Source of the DNA: Anaerolineales bacterium
GTDB lineage: Bacteria; Chloroflexota; Anaerolineae; Anaerolineales; UBA6663
Assembly: GCA_016789175.1 (NCBI GenBank)
Contig: JAEURK010000384.1
Location: 1 to 61,007 of the forward strand
Reading direction: 5' to 3'
DNA: 61,007 bases
Shown: positions 28,525 to 37,592 of the stretch, in pieces
How the letters are laid out: every line of letters begins with the position of its first letter
Position numbering within the stretch: position 1 is the stretch's first letter
Position numbers and translations under genes: made by a program
The notes under the pieces: model-generated
The model's database searches: none
What the model was told of the DNA's origin: nothing
The model's input: only the letters and a program-made list of their open reading frames with translations

Positions 28525-28850
28525 CGTTTCTCCTCCTGAAAGCAACGCGTGTGAAACGGAACTCAGCAACGCAGACAGCCGTACGGATGGGCCAACATCG
28601 TTGGAAGTGCACCTCCTGCCGCAGGGGCATATCGATTGTGCCGAGTGGAACAATTCGATTCTAGCCAAAACCGCCATTCGTGCTTGTCAGGAATTCACAC
28701 GATTCTACAGCGCACCCGGTTGTGCAACCAGGCCTGACCCGGTTGGGGTGGGATCTCTGACACACACAAAGGACGAGCGATGGAGTGTGGCGCGAGCTCC
28801 GTCGTTCGTCCTTCAGGTTCCGCCTCAGATACCGTCGGCTGGCCGACGCC
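28525..28850. other. 326-bp gap between the receptor gene and folD
   Basis: Holds the receptor ribosome site at its left end and a terminator-like hairpin at 28769-28813. In between I see a minus-strand TAGAAT but no convincing -35 at normal spacing. No gene is supported here. Confidence 0.35.
28769..28813 (-). terminator. Terminator-like hairpin after folD
   Basis: 17-nt arms (28769-28785 and 28797-28813) pair with two mismatch/wobble positions. In the minus direction the stem is followed by TTTGTGTG, a weak T-run. Confidence 0.55.
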
Positions 28851-29735
28851 TTACGATTCGCCCCGCTCAGCGGCCGTGAGCGTGTTCTGCAGGAGCATGG
28901 CGATCGTCATCGGGCCGACTCCGCCGGGCACGGGCGTGACCGCGCCGGCCACTTCCACCACTTCCGGGAAGCAAACGTCACCGACCAGCCGCGAGCCGGA
29001 CTTGCGCGTTGCATCTGCGATGCGATTGATGCCCACATCGATGACCACGGCGCCGGGCTTGACCCAATCCCCGCGCACCATCTCGGGCCGACCGACGGCC
29101 GCGATGAGGATGTCGGCTGAGCGCACCACAGCCGGGAGATCGCGCGTGCGGCTGTGGCAGATCGTGACGGTGCAGTCGCGGCGCTGGAGCAACATGGCCA
29201 TCGGCAGGCCGACGATGTTGCTGCGGCCGAGCACGACCGCGTTGGCCCCCGAGAACTTGACGCCGGTTTCCTCGAGCAGGCGGATGCAGCCCGCCGGGGT
29301 GCAGGGGATGAACCACGGGTCGCGGCCCTTCATCGCCAGCCGCCCGATGTTGAGCGGATGGAAGCCATCCACATCTTTGGTGACGTCGATGGCCGAGAGC
29401 ACACGCTCTTCGTCGAGGTGCTTGGGCAGCGGAAGCTGCACCAGGATGCCGTTGACGGCCGGGTTTGCATTCAGGCGCGTCACCAGGTCATCCACCTCGG
29501 CCTGGGTGGCCGTGGCCGGGAGTTTGTGTGCGAAAGGTTCGGCTTCGATGCCGGCTTCGGCGCAGGCCTTGCGTTTGTTGGAGACATAGACCTGCGAGGC
29601 CGGATCCTCCCCTACCAACACCGTCGCCAGACCGGGTCGAGACTTGCCCGCCGCGATGCGCTCGGCGACGCGCTGGGCCACCTCGCCACGAACCTTGGCG
29701 GCGATGGCCACGCCATCGATCAACTGTGCAGTCAT
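28851..29735 (-). CDS. folD: Bifunctional methylene-THF dehydrogenase/cyclohydrolase
   Basis: 294 residues. It oxidises methylene-tetrahydrofolate with NADP+ and opens the methenyl form to 10-formyl-THF, supplying one-carbon units for purines. Tyr50 and Lys54 in YVSNKRKA form the catalytic pair, [12 protein letters not shown] and [12 protein letters not shown] bind folate, and [16 protein letters not shown] is the cofactor loop. GGGGGAGG precedes the ATG. It is downstream of a small zinc-ribbon gene, 41 bp away. Confidence 0.95.
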   Translation of the reverse strand: MTAQLIDGVAIAAKVRGEVAQRVAERIAAGKSRPGLATVLVGEDPASQVYVSNKRKACAEAGIEAEPFAHKLPATATQAEVDDLVTRLNANPAVNGILVQLPLPKHLDEERVLSAIDVTKDVDGFHPLNIGRLAMKGRDPWFIPCTPAGCIRLLEETGVKFSGANAVVLGRSNIVGLPMAMLLQRRDCTVTICHSRTRDLPAVVRSADILIAAVGRPEMVRGDWVKPGAVVIDVGINRIADATRKSGSRLVGDVCFPEVVEVAGAVTPVPGGVGPMTIAMLLQNTLTAAERGES

Positions 29736-29776
29736 AGAACCTCCCCCGTACTCGTGCAGAGCCCTCGCATAGCCCA

Positions 29777-30526
29777 TCAGGCCTCGCGGGGTGCGCCGCA
29801 ATGTGGACACAACGTCACGACGTCATCGGGCCAGCGCGCTCCGCAGCGCTGACAGAACATACGTCGCTGCTCAGCGGTTTGCGCGGCGTCACGTTCCTTC
29901 TCCCGTTCACGCCACTCAGCCTCAAGGGCTGTCCCCAGCCGCTGGATGGCCGCGCGGACCTTGCTGCTGAAGGTCAAAGCATCGGCCGCAGCGCTGGCGC
30001 GCCCAATATTACCGGCGGCTGCCATGGCGCCCCCGATGAGATCCCCGCGCAGGACCCGGCCGGCAGCTTGGGCCGCGGCCCCGCCCAGATCAGCGGCAGC
30101 TCCACCCAGAGCAGCAAAGTTGGGCGCGCCGGCGGCGACTGTCACTTCCTCGCCGCGGTGCAGCAGGCTGACACTGAGCAGATCCACCCAGCCGACGACG
30201 GCGACCTGCTGGCGGAACATCACGGTGGCCTGCCCGCGCCCGCCGGTCACCTGCGCCTGTGTGTCTGAGTCGCTCAAGGCGCTCAGGGCGTCAACGAAGG
30301 CGCTCAGGGCCGCATCCGCCGGCCGTTGGGTGTGAAACAGATACTGGGCCGGGTGGCGGGCGTCGGCCACGGTCTGAGCCAGCCCGCCTGCCGCGCCGCC
30401 CGCAAGGAGCGCGGCAGCGCCCACGTCTCCCCCGGACGCGCCCTGCCCGGCCTCTGCTTCGTATTTTTCGCCGGCTTCTTGGGCACGGCGCCTGGCACGA
30501 TCGAACAAGCTTTCGTCATCGGTCAT
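29777..30526 (-). CDS. Zinc-ribbon protein of unknown function
   Basis: 249 residues from ATG 30526; an upstream TTG at 30547 would add seven residues. The middle is Ala/Gly-rich and low-complexity ([21 protein letters not shown]). A C-terminal single zinc ribbon, CQRCG ... CPHCG, ends the protein. The N-terminus is charged and helical. The promoter TTGTCG-N16-TATCAC lies six bases before the ATG. No function is assigned. Confidence 0.6.
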   Translation of the reverse strand: MTDDESLFDRARRRAQEAGEKYEAEAGQGASGGDVGAAALLAGGAAGGLAQTVADARHPAQYLFHTQRPADAALSAFVDALSALSDSDTQAQVTGGRGQATVMFRQQVAVVGWVDLLSVSLLHRGEEVTVAAGAPNFAALGGAAADLGGAAAQAAGRVLRGDLIGGAMAAAGNIGRASAAADALTFSSKVRAAIQRLGTALEAEWREREKERDAAQTAEQRRMFCQRCGARWPDDVVTLCPHCGAPREA

Positions 30527-30532
30527 GGTGGC

Positions 30533-30560
30533 GTGATACTCCGTCAAACTGGATCGACAA
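30533..30560 (-). promoter_or_regulatory. Leaderless promoter of the zinc-ribbon gene
   Basis: On the minus strand TTGTCG (30555-30560), a 16-bp spacer, TATCAC (30533-30538), then 6 nt to the ATG at 30526. This makes the ATG the better start. Confidence 0.4.
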
Positions 30561-30762
30561 GAGAAGTACGCAAAGCCGCCAAAGGTGGTTGCTCGGCGAC
30601 TTCCCTATTGTACCGACGACGCCCACCGACGCGACTTAGTGTTGCACCTCGCGCCAGGGCGGCTAGTGATAATCTTCCTGATTATCATCCGAACGGGGCG
30701 GGACCTTTGGGGTGTGCCGGCTTTTGCGATCGCGAGCCTGTCGCCCTGTCCGACAAACAAAA

Positions 30763-30794
30763 GGGCGGCACGAGCCTGAAGGCTCATGCCGCCC
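30763..30794 (-). terminator. Rho-independent terminator of the lipoprotein gene
   Basis: 15-nt arms GGGCGGCA(C/T)GAGCCT pair with one wobble. On the minus strand the stem is followed by TTTTGTTTG. The rest of the 30527-30820 gap shows only the leader bases of the zinc-ribbon gene and no other feature. Confidence 0.8.
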
Positions 30795-30820
30795 GGTGCA
30801 GCCCCTCTGGGCTGCCGAGA

Positions 30821-31240
30821 CTACTCGACCAGGACGTTCGTCAGGACGCAGGCGCCGGTCGTGCCGCCTTCCTTGACATCGCCCGAGAACTTGGCGGTCT
30901 CGCCGAAGGTGTAGACGGTCTTGCCGTCACCGGCCGTGAGTTGAAGATCCTCGTCGGCGAACTGATCCTCAACGTCGCCGACCTCGTTGGCGCCGCTGCC
31001 GATCGAGAGCGTCACCTCGAGCACTTCGCCCTCGTACGGGGCAAGCTCGTAAACCCAAAGGTTCACGGTGTCGCCCTCGATGGTGTCGGGCAGCACCGGA
31101 TAGCCCGTGACCTGCACGCGCTCGCCGGCCTTGCCGCAGGCATCGCCGAATTCGACGGCCGTGCCCGGCTTGGGCGGGGAGCAGGCAGCCAGGGCGAGGG
31201 CAGCCGCGGCAGCCAGACAGGTCAGTTGCGTCTTGTTCAT
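30821..31240 (-). CDS. Lipoprotein with OB-fold-like domain, copy 1
   Basis: 139 residues. AGGAGGCA precedes ATG 31240 and the signal ends in LALAAC (Cys20). The mature domain, about 115 residues, has the repeating 'VQVTGYP-x4-D ... IGSGANEV ... FADEDLQL ... AKFSGDV ... CVLTN' pattern that fits an extracytoplasmic OB fold. The same pattern recurs in the lipoprotein 200 bp upstream on the same strand, so the two look like paralogues. Role unknown. Confidence 0.65.
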   Translation of the reverse strand: MNKTQLTCLAAAAALALAACSPPKPGTAVEFGDACGKAGERVQVTGYPVLPDTIEGDTVNLWVYELAPYEGEVLEVTLSIGSGANEVGDVEDQFADEDLQLTAGDGKTVYTFGETAKFSGDVKEGGTTGACVLTNVLVE

Positions 31241-31444
31241 GTCAATTGCCTCCTGCATGATCTCATGTGGGCCGCGTCGGACCTCCAGCGCTTCCCGGAA
31301 ACCGGCTACCCACTGCGCCACGATGATGTTTGGCCCGGGAACTGACCCGGACCTGCGCCATTCTAACGCGTTTCTCACGAGGCGGAGCGTTTGCGTCGGT
31401 TTGCCAAGGTAGACGTAAAACACACCAGCGCCTTCGAGAAGCCG

Positions 31445-31945
31445 TTATGGCGCTGGATTAACGATCGTGCCCAGCGTGATTTGCGCATCGGCGAGATAGC
31501 AGGTCGACCCATCCCCCATATCGCCCTCGGTGACGACGCCCCGCACGCGCACGAGCTGGCTCATGTCGGCCACCTCCCCCGCCGCGGTTCGTACGCGCAG
31601 ATCCTGATCGGTCGCGTCGATCGGCGGAGGCTCGACCTGATTCGCGCCCTGGCCAACCGCCAGCGGAACGTGCACATAAGGCTCGATCCCGCCGGGGCCG
31701 GTGCTGAGGATCAGGGTCAACGGATCGGTGTCAGTCAGGACATCGGGGTAGATGAAGAAACCCTCCACAACCCGGCTCTGACCGACAAACATCGGGTCGC
31801 AAATCGTCGCCAGGCTTGCGGCCGGTTCGACAGTCGGGGTAGCACCGGCAAGCTGTCCGCAAGCGGCCAGCCCTGTTGCGCACAGGGCGATCACCGAGCT
31901 ACGCATGAGGCGAGACAACAACGGAGTCGAGTATGACGTAGACAT
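31445..31945 (-). CDS. Lipoprotein with OB-fold-like domain, copy 2
   Basis: 166 residues from ATG 31945. The leader ends in TGLAAC (Cys29) and a short Ala/Thr/Pro linker follows. The mature part shares with copy 1 the order V-x-GF...PDVLTD, VGQGANQV, DQDLRV, VRVRGVV and C-x-L-x-x-A. Three ATGs are possible (31954, 31945, 31906). The minus-strand TAAAAT at 31953-31958 lies seven bases before 31945 and selects that one. Divergent from a second lipoprotein gene, with only 50 bp between the starts. Confidence 0.6.
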   Translation of the reverse strand: MSTSYSTPLLSRLMRSSVIALCATGLAACGQLAGATPTVEPAASLATICDPMFVGQSRVVEGFFIYPDVLTDTDPLTLILSTGPGGIEPYVHVPLAVGQGANQVEPPPIDATDQDLRVRTAAGEVADMSQLVRVRGVVTEGDMGDGSTCYLADAQITLGTIVNPAP

Positions 31946-31952
31946 GGACGCC

Positions 31953-31958
31953 ATTTTA
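31953..31958 (-). promoter_or_regulatory. -10 box of leaderless lipoprotein promoter (minus)
   Basis: TAAAAT, 7 nt before ATG 31945. It overlaps the earlier in-frame ATG at 31954, which therefore cannot be the start of this transcript. Confidence 0.45.
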
Positions 31959-31981
31959 CTGCCGCACAGCGATCGCGCTGG

Positions 31982-31987
31982 TACACT
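31982..31987 (+). promoter_or_regulatory. -10 box of leaderless lipoprotein promoter (plus)
   Basis: TACACT, 8 nt before ATG 31996. It is 24 bp from the divergent -10 box. Confidence 0.45.
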
Positions 31988-31995
31988 ACAACGCG

Positions 31996-32949
31996 ATGGG
32001 ATCAATCACCTTCGGCGCGTGGCGATGGCTCGGCCCAGCTCTGGCGCTGCTGACCGCCTGTGCACCGTTGGCAACGCCTGAACCGCCGCTGAGCCCCTCT
32101 GCGACGGCGCCCGCCCGTCGAGCCACCGCGACGCTGGCCACGATCGCCCCCACCCGCAATCCGCCGACGGCTACTCCGGCGTTCACCGCGACGCCCGAGC
32201 CTCCGGGTTGGATCGCGGCCCACTGTGCGCTGCCCGATTCAAGTAGTGTCTCGCCGACCGGTGCCTGGGCGGCGGCGGATTGCCATGACATCTCGGCCCA
32301 ACTTCTGGTCGGAACCAACGACGGCGTCGTGTGGACCATCGGCGGCGAACCGCTCTCGGTTCGCCAGGTCCTGCGGCGCCGCCCCCTGCTCTGGAGTGCC
32401 GACGGTCGGTATCTTTATTTCACGCAGACGGTGCACCGGCCGGGCGACGACGCCAATGCCTTCGCGGCAGTCGGCTCCGTCCATCGCCTGACCCTTGCGT
32501 CGGGCGATACGGTCGAGATCGTGCGCAGTGTTAACAACCTGCCCGCGTTCAGCGTCGCTGTCGACTCCGGCGGCGCGCGTCTGGCCTTTCTTCAATCCGA
32601 TGCGCCCGAGCGGGTCACTGTGATTGACCTGGAATCCTACGCGCCCCTCAAAATCGCGTTGGGCGTTGTCATCGCGGCCGCCGGTGACCTGACCTGGAGC
32701 CCGGATGGGGATCGTCTGCTGTTGAGCGCGGTGCTCGCCGATGGCCGCGGCACGTTGATCATGATCGAGCCCGCAACCCAAACCATCCTGGCGTTGGCAA
32801 CCCCGGAGGATCGCGTCATGCGGATTCTGGCCTGGCCGCCCGGCGAACTTCTCGCGCTCCGCGACGAGGCGTGGCCCGCGCCAGGCGCCTGGACGCTGCA
32901 CCTCGCCACCGGCGCATTTCTACGTCAGATCGCCGAAGAACAGCCCTAA
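31996..32949 (+). CDS. Lipoprotein with beta-propeller-like repeats
   Basis: 317 residues. Lipobox LLTAC (Cys22), then a long Pro/Thr/Ala linker to about residue 70. The mature part has repeated 'W-S-x-D-G-x-x-L-x-F' units (LLWSADGRYLYFTQ, LTWSPDGDRLLLSA) as in TolB/WD40-like propellers. Such lipoproteins usually bind protein or ligand at the cell surface; this one's partner is unknown. Convergent with the HD-GYP gene; the 129-bp gap after it holds no feature I can support. Confidence 0.65.
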   Translation: MGSITFGAWRWLGPALALLTACAPLATPEPPLSPSATAPARRATATLATIAPTRNPPTATPAFTATPEPPGWIAAHCALPDSSSVSPTGAWAAADCHDISAQLLVGTNDGVVWTIGGEPLSVRQVLRRRPLLWSADGRYLYFTQTVHRPGDDANAFAAVGSVHRLTLASGDTVEIVRSVNNLPAFSVAVDSGGARLAFLQSDAPERVTVIDLESYAPLKIALGVVIAAAGDLTWSPDGDRLLLSAVLADGRGTLIMIEPATQTILALATPEDRVMRILAWPPGELLALRDEAWPAPGAWTLHLATGAFLRQIAEEQP

Positions 32950-33078
32950 ACAAGCCCCCTCTTATCGGCTGCAACCTTCAACGCGAATCGCCGCAGCGCC
33001 GAAGTCCCGGGCGACTCACAAGCGCGTGGTTGGTTTGGCCGAACCCTGGCGGGGACCGGGCGTTGGGGAGCGCTCACC

Positions 33079-34551
33079 TCAGACGGGTTGAGCGTCACCC
33101 GGAGCCGTCAGCGCCGGGCGCGACTCAGTCTCGGTGAGCAACGCAACAAACGCTGCGACCACATCGGGATCGAAGAGCGTGCCGGCGTGATCGCGAATGT
33201 GACACAGACAGGCTTCGGGACTGAGCGCGCGCCGGTACGGCCGGTCGGAGCTCAACGCATCCCAGACATCGACGACAGCGAAGATGCGGGCCTCGATCGG
33301 GATGTCAGTGCCGCGCAGACCGAAAGGGTAGCCGCTGCCATCCCACCGCTCGTGGTGGTAAAGCGGGATCACCAAGGCCTGCTCCAGGTATCGGATCGGC
33401 GCCAACAACCGCTGGGCGTACACCGGATGGCGGCGCATGACCGCCCACTCCGACTCATCCAGCGGGCCGGGCTTGAGCAGTATGCTGTCCGGCACACCCA
33501 TCTTGCCGATATCGTGGAGCAAGGCGCCACGCTGAAAGCTCCGAAGTTGCTCGCCGGTGACGCCCATACGCTCGGCCAGCCGAAGCGAGACGGCGACGAC
33601 CCGCTGCGTGTGGCCCTCGGTCTCGCGGTCGCGCAGATCGAGGGCGCGCGACCAGCCGCGTAGCGTGGCTTCGTAGGCCGAAGCCATCTCGGTGTTCGAG
33701 TCCTTCAGATCCTGCAGCAAGCGCGATTGCACGATTGCGATCGCAGCCTGGCCAGCCAACGCTTCGAGGTCGTTGCGCCAGGTTTCGTCGGGATGCGAGG
33801 CCCGGTCATAGATCTCGAGGACGCCTTTGAGCGACTCCTGGGCGATCAGGGGCACGGCGTAATACGCGACGAGGCCCTTGCCCTGGACGTGCTGCGCAAA
33901 GTCCGGATTTCGCTCGGCCAGATCCGGGAGGTGGATCGTTCGCATCTCACGCGCCGCCTGTTCGGCGTAACCAAGAGTCAAAGGCGAGACGTCGCCGAAG
34001 AATCCCAGGCTGGCCCGCACGGCCAGTTGATCGGTGTGTGGATCGCGCCAGTAGATGACAGCCGCCTCCGCCTCGAGCAGCCGGGTCAGACTCTCGAGTA
34101 CCAGAAAGAGCGTGGCGCTCAGGTCGGAGCCCGATGTGATGGCCTTGTCGATCGCGCGCAGGGCCGTGATGCGCTCGAGTTGTCGCGCGACCTGCCGGCG
34201 ATGCGCCTTCTCCTGCTCCGAAAGAAAGCTCGTCAACAACGCCACGCCGTTGTATGACGCTATCTGGAACATGATGCGCTGCACGAAGATCGTGTTGACG
34301 GCAGTCATGTTTTGGATCACCAGTGACCCGCTGACCAGGCTGGCCGCAAATGCGACCAGCAAGCCACCCGCCTGCCCAAAGTAGAAGGCGCTGATGAGGA
34401 TCGGCAGGATCTGCGAATAGGCGATCATCTCCCGCAATTCGCCGGAGAGCCCCGGCACGACCAGGACGCCCAGCGTTGCCGCAGCGATCCAGAGCGAGAT
34501 CAGACCGATCGCGGCAGTCCTCGAAAGCGCCCGGCGAGCGCGGGTCACCAT
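33079..34551 (-). CDS. Membrane GAF-HD-GYP phosphodiesterase-like protein
   Basis: 490 residues. Three or four hydrophobic segments in the first 110 residues, a GAF domain at about 140-290, then an HD-GYP domain. Its catalytic residues are visible: HTQRV, HDIGKMGVPD, HHERWDGSGYP and the later DVWDALSSDRPYR. This domain hydrolyses cyclic-di-GMP or other cyclic dinucleotides. Its start overlaps the stop of an ECF S-like gene by seven bases, so production is coupled. That suggests the transported solute and the signal are linked, which is inference. Confidence 0.9.
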   Translation of the reverse strand: MVTRARRALSRTAAIGLISLWIAAATLGVLVVPGLSGELREMIAYSQILPILISAFYFGQAGGLLVAFAASLVSGSLVIQNMTAVNTIFVQRIMFQIASYNGVALLTSFLSEQEKAHRRQVARQLERITALRAIDKAITSGSDLSATLFLVLESLTRLLEAEAAVIYWRDPHTDQLAVRASLGFFGDVSPLTLGYAEQAAREMRTIHLPDLAERNPDFAQHVQGKGLVAYYAVPLIAQESLKGVLEIYDRASHPDETWRNDLEALAGQAAIAIVQSRLLQDLKDSNTEMASAYEATLRGWSRALDLRDRETEGHTQRVVAVSLRLAERMGVTGEQLRSFQRGALLHDIGKMGVPDSILLKPGPLDESEWAVMRRHPVYAQRLLAPIRYLEQALVIPLYHHERWDGSGYPFGLRGTDIPIEARIFAVVDVWDALSSDRPYRRALSPEACLCHIRDHAGTLFDPDVVAAFVALLTETESRPALTAPGDAQPV

Positions 34552-35057
34552 CGCCGATCCGGCTCCTGGTACAAACGACTTTGGAGGAGCACGATCACCA
34601 GGATGACGGCCACCACGCCCACCGTGGTCTCGGCCACAATCCCCAGGGCCAACGTGCCGAGGTTATCAACGGTCAACAACCCGAAACGCCAGTAGAACAG
34701 CAGGTTGAGGACGTGCCCGATCCCAACCGTCAGCGCCGCGCCAGTCTGCGCGCGCGCCGCACCAAGCATCCCGGCAGCGAAGCCCATGGTGGCGTGCGGG
34801 AAGATGGCCAGAGCGTCAAACACATCACCACTGGCAAAGCCCGAGATGGCCGTGCCGACTGCGCCAGCCATGGCACCGCTGACCGGACCATAAAAATAAC
34901 CCGCCAGGATTGGGAAGATCATGTTGAGCGCGATACTGGCCGACGGCACAAACGGGTTCGGGATGTAATGGAACAGAAAATGGGTGAGCGGATATGCGAG
35001 AGTCAAGACGATCAGCCCGACCTGTGTGCCGCGCGACGCAACCGAGGTAATCCGCAT
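34545..35057 (-). CDS. ECF-transporter S-component-like membrane protein
   Basis: 170 residues from ATG 35057 (a TTG ten codons upstream is possible), with six hydrophobic segments. The profile 'ALNMIFPILAGYFYGPVSGAMAGAVGTAISGF' plus the acidic FASGDVFDALAIFPHA resembles S components or membrane sensor domains such as MASE-like integral sensors. No ECF ATPase or T component is adjacent, so a sensor role for the coupled HD-GYP protein is as likely as transport. Family call is tentative. Confidence 0.5.
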   Translation of the reverse strand: MRITSVASRGTQVGLIVLTLAYPLTHFLFHYIPNPFVPSASIALNMIFPILAGYFYGPVSGAMAGAVGTAISGFASGDVFDALAIFPHATMGFAAGMLGAARAQTGAALTVGIGHVLNLLFYWRFGLLTVDNLGTLALGIVAETTVGVVAVILVIVLLQSRLYQEPDRRW

Positions 35058-35210
35058 GGTTCGCTTGTCTCTTTGAGGGGGCGTCAACGCTGGCCGAACA
35101 CGTGACTGATTGGTTACTTGCGCGCCATTTTAGGACGAAGGCCTCACGGAGACAAGCGCCTGTCGATACTTGGCGCCGGCCAGAGCCACGGATCGAGCCC
35201 GAATATCGCC

Positions 35211-36164
35211 TCACAGGTTCTTCTGGCATTGCAGCCACTCGGGGTCGCGCCGATACCCGAGCTTGTTGAACATGGCCTGCATGGGCCCGTTCTGGACGGC
35301 CGTGCACGTCTTCAGAGTCGGGAAGCCATGGGCCCGGGCGTAGGCGATGCCGCGCAATTGCATCGCCAGTCCGATGCCCCGGCCGCGATAGGCCCGGCGC
35401 ACGCCGAGCAAGCCGCCCTGCAGAACATGATTGTCGGGGTCACGCCCCAGTTCACGCAGCCCGATGTAGGTGTCGCCGTGCACGGCGATGAAATAGGCGT
35501 CGGGCAAGATCGTGGGGTCGTTCAATCCCCAGGTGACCCATTCATCGAAGGGCGGCGGCACGATGCGTGTGTCCTCTTGCGGCACATCGTCGACCGTCTC
35601 CCAGTACAGTTCGTAAAGCTTGCGATCCCGGTCGCGATCGCTTTCCAGGTCGCGCAAGGTTTTGATCACGATCCCGGTTTTGGCCAGCGCGGCTTCCTGC
35701 CCGGCGTAAGGCGCAGGATCAAAGGCCCCGATCTCCAGATGAACCGGCGTCTCCCTGAAAGCCTCAAAGAAGCCGCGCTGCGCGAGGAACCGAAAGCCGG
35801 CCGGCAGGTTGGAGAAGGCGTCGGCGCGGAGCACACGCGGGTCATACGGCAGGAGCGCCGTCATCACCTGATCGTAGAGTGCCGCACCAATCCCGTGCCG
35901 TTGCCAGGCCGGGGCGACCTCGACGTTGACATAGAACCGCTGCGGATGGTAGTCGACGCTGCTTTGGCCGTATGAGCTGAAGCCCACAACGACGCCGTCC
36001 TGTTCGGCGACCCAGCGGCTGTGCAGGCATTTCGGATTGCGGTTGCGATCGGCTGCGGCCCAACCCTCTGCGGTCCGCGGCCGTTCCGGCCACACGATGT
36101 TCAGGTTGCAGTGCAACGCAGCGATGGCAGGGTAATCGTCGTGCCTGAACGGCCTGACTTTCAT
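35211..36164 (-). CDS. Tandem GNAT N-acetyltransferase
   Basis: 317 residues with two GNAT domains. The first has acetyl-CoA motif A around QRHGIGAALYD (about 88-98), the second around RGRGIGLAMQL (about 268-278). Both keep the Q/R-x-x-G-x-G pattern, so both may bind acetyl-CoA. Substrate unknown. A perfect TATAAT six bases before the ATG gives it its own leaderless promoter, inside the end of the acyltransferase gene seven bases upstream. Confidence 0.85.
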   Translation of the reverse strand: MKVRPFRHDDYPAIAALHCNLNIVWPERPRTAEGWAAADRNRNPKCLHSRWVAEQDGVVVGFSSYGQSSVDYHPQRFYVNVEVAPAWQRHGIGAALYDQVMTALLPYDPRVLRADAFSNLPAGFRFLAQRGFFEAFRETPVHLEIGAFDPAPYAGQEAALAKTGIVIKTLRDLESDRDRDRKLYELYWETVDDVPQEDTRIVPPPFDEWVTWGLNDPTILPDAYFIAVHGDTYIGLRELGRDPDNHVLQGGLLGVRRAYRGRGIGLAMQLRGIAYARAHGFPTLKTCTAVQNGPMQAMFNKLGYRRDPEWLQCQKNL

Positions 36165-36170
36165 GACGAC

Positions 36171-36176
36171 ATTATA
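36171..36176 (-). promoter_or_regulatory. -10 box of the GNAT gene overlapping the upstream stop codon
   Basis: TATAAT on the minus strand. The TAA stop of the acyltransferase (36172-36174) lies inside it. The GNAT ATG is 6 nt downstream. Confidence 0.5.
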
Positions 36177-37446
36177 GCGACCGCGCCCGACCGTTCAACC
36201 AGGATCCGAACGGCGTGGCGCGCACCAACCAGTGATAGCTGCTCAACGCGGCCCCGAACGTCACGGCCAGGTTCGTGGTCAGGCCCAACACGAGCGGCCA
36301 ATCCGCGGTCCAGCCCTGAAGCGCCACGACCAGCGGCAGGTGCGCGAGATACACCCAGTAGGAGGAGTCCGCCAGGTAACGCATGACACGCGAGGGGCGA
36401 CTGAACGTCGCAAAGAAAAACCCGATCCAGCCCAACCCAGCCAGACTGAGCGTCAACGCGTTCGCGAACGCAGCCAGCAGATGGGTTTCCGGTAGGCCCA
36501 TGCCGGCGACGCGCTGGATATCCAACCCAAAGCCCAGCGATCCGGTCACCAGGCTGAGCAGGAGGAAGACCCTACCGCGCTGTGCCAGCACCCTCAAAAG
36601 CTTTGGGTCCCGGCTCAACACCCAGCCCAACAGGAAGGACAGCCCGTACACAATCAGCGCGTAGGGTTCGAGCGCAAAGCCCCGATCGGGGGCATCCAGC
36701 ACCGCCCGGGGCGTACGCGCCAGGATCGGAAGCACCGGCAGAGCCAGCCATAGCGGGGCCAATCGACTGGCGCAAACCGCCGAGCCGACCCGCATGGCCG
36801 CCTTGCCGATGACGGCGGAGAGCCGCGGCAGCCAGCGATAGGCCGCCCAGCGCACGGCCACGAACCCGACCGAGAGGATCAGGAGGATATAGAGAAACCA
36901 CAGATGAAACAGGCGGATATCAGGCCAAACCTCGGTGCGGATCGCGTCGATCGCCTCGGCTGCCAAAGACAACTGCGCCGCGTCCGAAGCCACGCTCAAC
37001 CCTCCCGACGCAAGGCCAGCCCCGATCCAGGCAATGTTGATCAAAAGCTTCATCGGGTACAGAAGCACGACAAAGACCAGGCCGATCCGGATGACGCGAT
37101 CGCGCACGTACGCGCCGGCGCCGCGCCTGGCAACCACACGCGCTGCGAAGAAGCCCGCCAACAAGAAGAACAGCTGCATGCGGAAAGCGTGCGTGTAATG
37201 GACGAACCATCCCAACCACAGGTTGGGCTCGTTCGTCCCGACCGCCCATTCACCCGGCCGCATCACGTAGGCGAACAGCGCGTGGAAGACGACGCCGGTC
37301 AGCAACGCCGCCGCCCGCAACCCGTCCAGGGCGTGCAAGCGCGGACTGGCTGCGACGTCGCCAAGATCCAGCGGTTTTGCCTCTGCCTCCATGATGGGGA
37401 GCAGTCTACCATCGGGAGCGACGCGGCTGGTGTGCTGCCCGATCAC
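36172..37446 (-). CDS. Acyltransferase-3 family membrane protein
   Basis: 424 residues. About ten hydrophobic segments. The family marks are LHALDGLRAAALLTGVVFHALFAY near the start, with a catalytic-type His, and a later FLLAGFFAARVV and arginine-rich loop. These enzymes move acyl groups to sugars or lipids of the envelope. The start is set by GGAGG five bases before GTG 37446. The ATG at 37392 lacks a ribosome site, and starting there would drop only a non-conserved 18 residues. Confidence 0.82.
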   Translation of the reverse strand: MIGQHTSRVAPDGRLLPIMEAEAKPLDLGDVAASPRLHALDGLRAAALLTGVVFHALFAYVMRPGEWAVGTNEPNLWLGWFVHYTHAFRMQLFFLLAGFFAARVVARRGAGAYVRDRVIRIGLVFVVLLYPMKLLINIAWIGAGLASGGLSVASDAAQLSLAAEAIDAIRTEVWPDIRLFHLWFLYILLILSVGFVAVRWAAYRWLPRLSAVIGKAAMRVGSAVCASRLAPLWLALPVLPILARTPRAVLDAPDRGFALEPYALIVYGLSFLLGWVLSRDPKLLRVLAQRGRVFLLLSLVTGSLGFGLDIQRVAGMGLPETHLLAAFANALTLSLAGLGWIGFFFATFSRPSRVMRYLADSSYWVYLAHLPLVVALQGWTADWPLVLGLTTNLAVTFGAALSSYHWLVRATPFGSWLNGRARSL

Positions 37447-37494
37447 AATCGCCTCCGTTTTCAAGTCGAGACAGCAATCCAGGGAGAAGAGAAA

Positions 37495-37534
37495 GGAAAA
37501 ACGAGAAGGCCGCAGAGCGCTAGCGGCCGACTCG
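37495..37534 (-). terminator. Rho-independent terminator of the beta-helix lipoprotein gene
   Basis: The stem CGAG-x2-GGCCGC / GCGGCC-x2-CTCG (37502-37534) is followed on the minus strand by TTTTTCC. Confidence 0.65.
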
Positions 37535-37592
37535 TTAGTGCCCGATCACCGGGTCGCTGACCGAAATGCCCTAGAGCACGGGTCCGCTCCGG

